The notes below the pieces were generated by a model that saw only the letters and a program-made list of their open reading frames with translations, did not search any database and had not been told where the DNA came from. From NCBI GenBank assembly GCA_017305815.1, contig JAFKJZ010000155.1, forward strand, positions 1 to 15,184: a stretch of DNA of 15,184 bases. The letters run 5' to 3'. This DNA is from Hyphomicrobiales bacterium. GTDB taxonomy: Bacteria; Pseudomonadota; Alphaproteobacteria; Rhizobiales; Kaistiaceae. A program made the translations under genes and the position numbers. Of this stretch, positions 13,764 to 15,184 are shown in pieces (position 1 is the first letter of the stretch; every line of letters begins with the position of its first letter).

Positions 13764-15067
13764 TCAGTAGCCACCATGCAGAAGGGGCGTGATGTTGCGG
13801 ATGGTGACGCGGCGGTTCTGCCGTTCCGGCGCGTCGGTCGGGATCTTCAGGTAGCGCTTGCCGTAGCCCTGGCTGACGAGCGCGTCGCGGGGAATATCGA
13901 AATAATCCGACAGGATGCCGGCGACCGCGGCCGCACGGCGATCCGACAGCTCCAGATTGGCGAGGTCGGTGCCGACCGCGTCGGTGTGGCCCTCGATGAG
14001 GAAGACCGCGTCCGGGTTGCGGTAGACGACGCGGCTGATGGCGCGGCCGATCGACTGCAGCTTGCGTACCTGATCGTCGGGAACGCGGGCCGAGCCGAAC
14101 TCGAAGGTGATGGTATCGATATCGACGCGGCGCACCATGTCGCGCACGCGAGGATCACGGCGGATCTCGTTCATCGAATAGCCCCGATCGATGCGCTGGA
14201 CCGGCGCCGCGCGGAACGTGTCCTCGATCTGCCGCTCGGAGGCGCGGCCACCATCGATGAAGCGGCCATTCGGGCGGTAGGGGCGGGGATCGTCGCGATA
14301 GGCGCCCGGAGGCGGCGGCACTTCGCGATCGCCGGGGCGCGAACCGTCGATGAACACGTCGCGCGGCGCACCGCGATAGTCGTCGCGGTAGGAACCCTGC
14401 TCGCGATCGCCCGGGCGGGGCGGACGGGCATCGGGACGCGGCCGCTGCTCGTTGCCGGACCGAGTCGAATCTGGACGGCTTTGATCGTTGCGTGGCGGAC
14501 GACTGCCGGCATCGTCCGGACGGCGGTCGGGCGCCGGACGAGCCGTGTCGGGCTGGGCGGTCGGCGGCTGGGACGGCTTCGGTTTCGCTTCGCCCTGCGC
14601 GGGTTGCGCAGGCTTGCGGTCCGGGGCAGGCTTCGTTGGCGGCGTCTGGGCGGGCGAGGGAGCCGGGGCAGGCTTGGCTGCGGGCGCCTCGGGCTTCTTG
14701 GCACCGGCCGGCGGCTGGTACGGCTTCGGCTGGCGGCGGGGCGCATCGGCCGTTCTTCAGACGGGCTGGGCGCGGATTCCGGAGCAGGAGCGCCGCCCGC
14801 GGCGGTTTCGGCCGACCGCAGGTCCTTCATCGCATCGGCGACGCCGCGGCGCGCGGCGCGCACGTCGCCACCGGTGTCTTCGGCCTGCTTGAGCGATTCC
14901 TGTGCCTGCTCCAGGAGCTCCTTGGCCCGGGCAACCCGGTCCTCGGCCTGGGCGACGACGATCGGCCGGGCGTTAAAGCCAGCCTCTTCACCGAAGGCCA
15001 GCGATGTGCCGCCCAGCAGGACCGGGAGCGCAACCGACGAAAACAGGAGAAACTGGGAAGGTCTCAT
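13764..15067 (-). pseudogene. OmpA-family peptidoglycan-binding protein, frame broken by an apparent 1-base deletion
   Basis: Two halves of one gene lie in different frames. The 5' half (from ATG 15067, AGGA five bases upstream) gives a signal peptide (1-26, MRPSQFLLFSS onward), then a charged helical stretch (about 42-88, RVARAKELLEQAQESLKQAE), then a Pro/Ala-rich linker. In-frame reading soon turns into implausible Arg/Ser/Pro-rich sequence. The next frame instead continues a Lys/Pro/Ala linker (QPKPYQPPAGAKKPEAP), two FIDG-containing repeats and a complete OmpA C-terminal domain: TITFEFGSARV, IEGHTDAVGTDLANLELSDR with the Asp and Arg that bind diaminopimelate, SQGYGKRYLK, and QNRRVTIRNI. 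Total length is 1304 bp, one base short of 435 codons, so restoring one base gives a 434-residue protein. The role would be anchoring peptidoglycan in the periplasm. Whether the break is real, a sequence error or programmed frameshifting is open; the preserved domain argues for recent or artefactual damage. Confidence 0.85.
14730..14756 (-). other. Interval containing the frame break of the OmpA-family gene
   Basis: The downstream frame has its last upstream stop (TGA) at 14759-14757, and good linker coding in that frame is evident from about 14730, so the missing base must fall between. A G4 run at 14738-14741 (C4 in the coding strand) is the likeliest place: with five C's the reading becomes PMRPRRQPKPYQPP, joining both halves smoothly. 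Confidence 0.65.
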
Positions 15068-15184
15068 GGGATTCCTGAAGCTTGGCCTGGGCCGGCCGTT
15101 GTCCGTGACAGATCCGGCGATACGTCCGAATGTGCCTGCTGCATGCCGATCAATTGCGGCAACCATGAGGGACATATGCGCAGA
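15068..15184 (-). promoter_or_regulatory. Upstream region of the OmpA-family gene
   Basis: The 117 bp to the window edge precede the ATG at 15067. TCAGGAATCCC supplies the Shine-Dalgarno AGGA (15076-15073). The frame is open upstream to an ATG at 15175, but the signal-peptide start makes that extension unlikely. I cannot identify a convincing promoter. Confidence 0.4.

Overview
The window is high-GC DNA with the gene content of a rhizobial-type alphaproteobacterium (order Hyphomicrobiales/Rhizobiales). The strongest pointers are a complete aapJQMP general L-amino acid transporter operon divergent from metC, a DUF2339 membrane protein of rhizobial type, and a lipid A / polyprenyl-phosphate sugar cassette. 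No genus can be named from the sequence alone. I see no rRNA, tRNA, CRISPR array, insertion sequence or phage gene; this looks like ordinary chromosome with an envelope-and-transport theme.

Left block (1-3681, minus strand): a 906-aa DUF2339 polytopic membrane protein, a 109-aa proline-rich protein built from two tandem repeats, and the start of a WaaF-type LPS heptosyltransferase that runs off the left edge. The three are close together and probably co-transcribed. Each internal junction carries an inverted repeat next to the following start codon; one of them places a Shine-Dalgarno sequence inside a perfect 10-bp stem.

Central block (3850-7600, plus strand): four tightly overlapping genes, ArnT-like GT39 glycosyltransferase, PAP2 phosphatase, ArnC/DPM1-like GT2 glycosyltransferase and a small LAB_N membrane protein. 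They fit a pathway in which the GT2 enzyme charges a polyprenyl phosphate with a sugar and the GT39 enzyme transfers the sugar to lipid A/LPS or another outer acceptor. The phosphatase would either prepare lipid A or recycle the carrier. The sugar and acceptor cannot be read from the sequence. The block meets metC tail to tail, with both stop codons inside one 8-bp palindrome.

Right block (7593-13635): metC (minus) and aapJQMP (plus) diverge from a 330-bp region with a nested dyad that may hold two overlapping opposed promoters. aapJ and aapQ are separated by a leader able to fold into four consecutive hairpins. The operon ends at a strong 16-bp hairpin shared with a convergent OmpA-family gene. 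That gene, encoding a lipidated or periplasmic peptidoglycan-binding protein, is split by an apparent one-base deletion near 14730-14756; this is either a real recent pseudogene or a sequence error.

Nothing here is clearly a new class of system. The most worthwhile leads are the sugar-modification cassette, the repeat protein linking DUF2339 to waaF, and the RNA structures at gene junctions.
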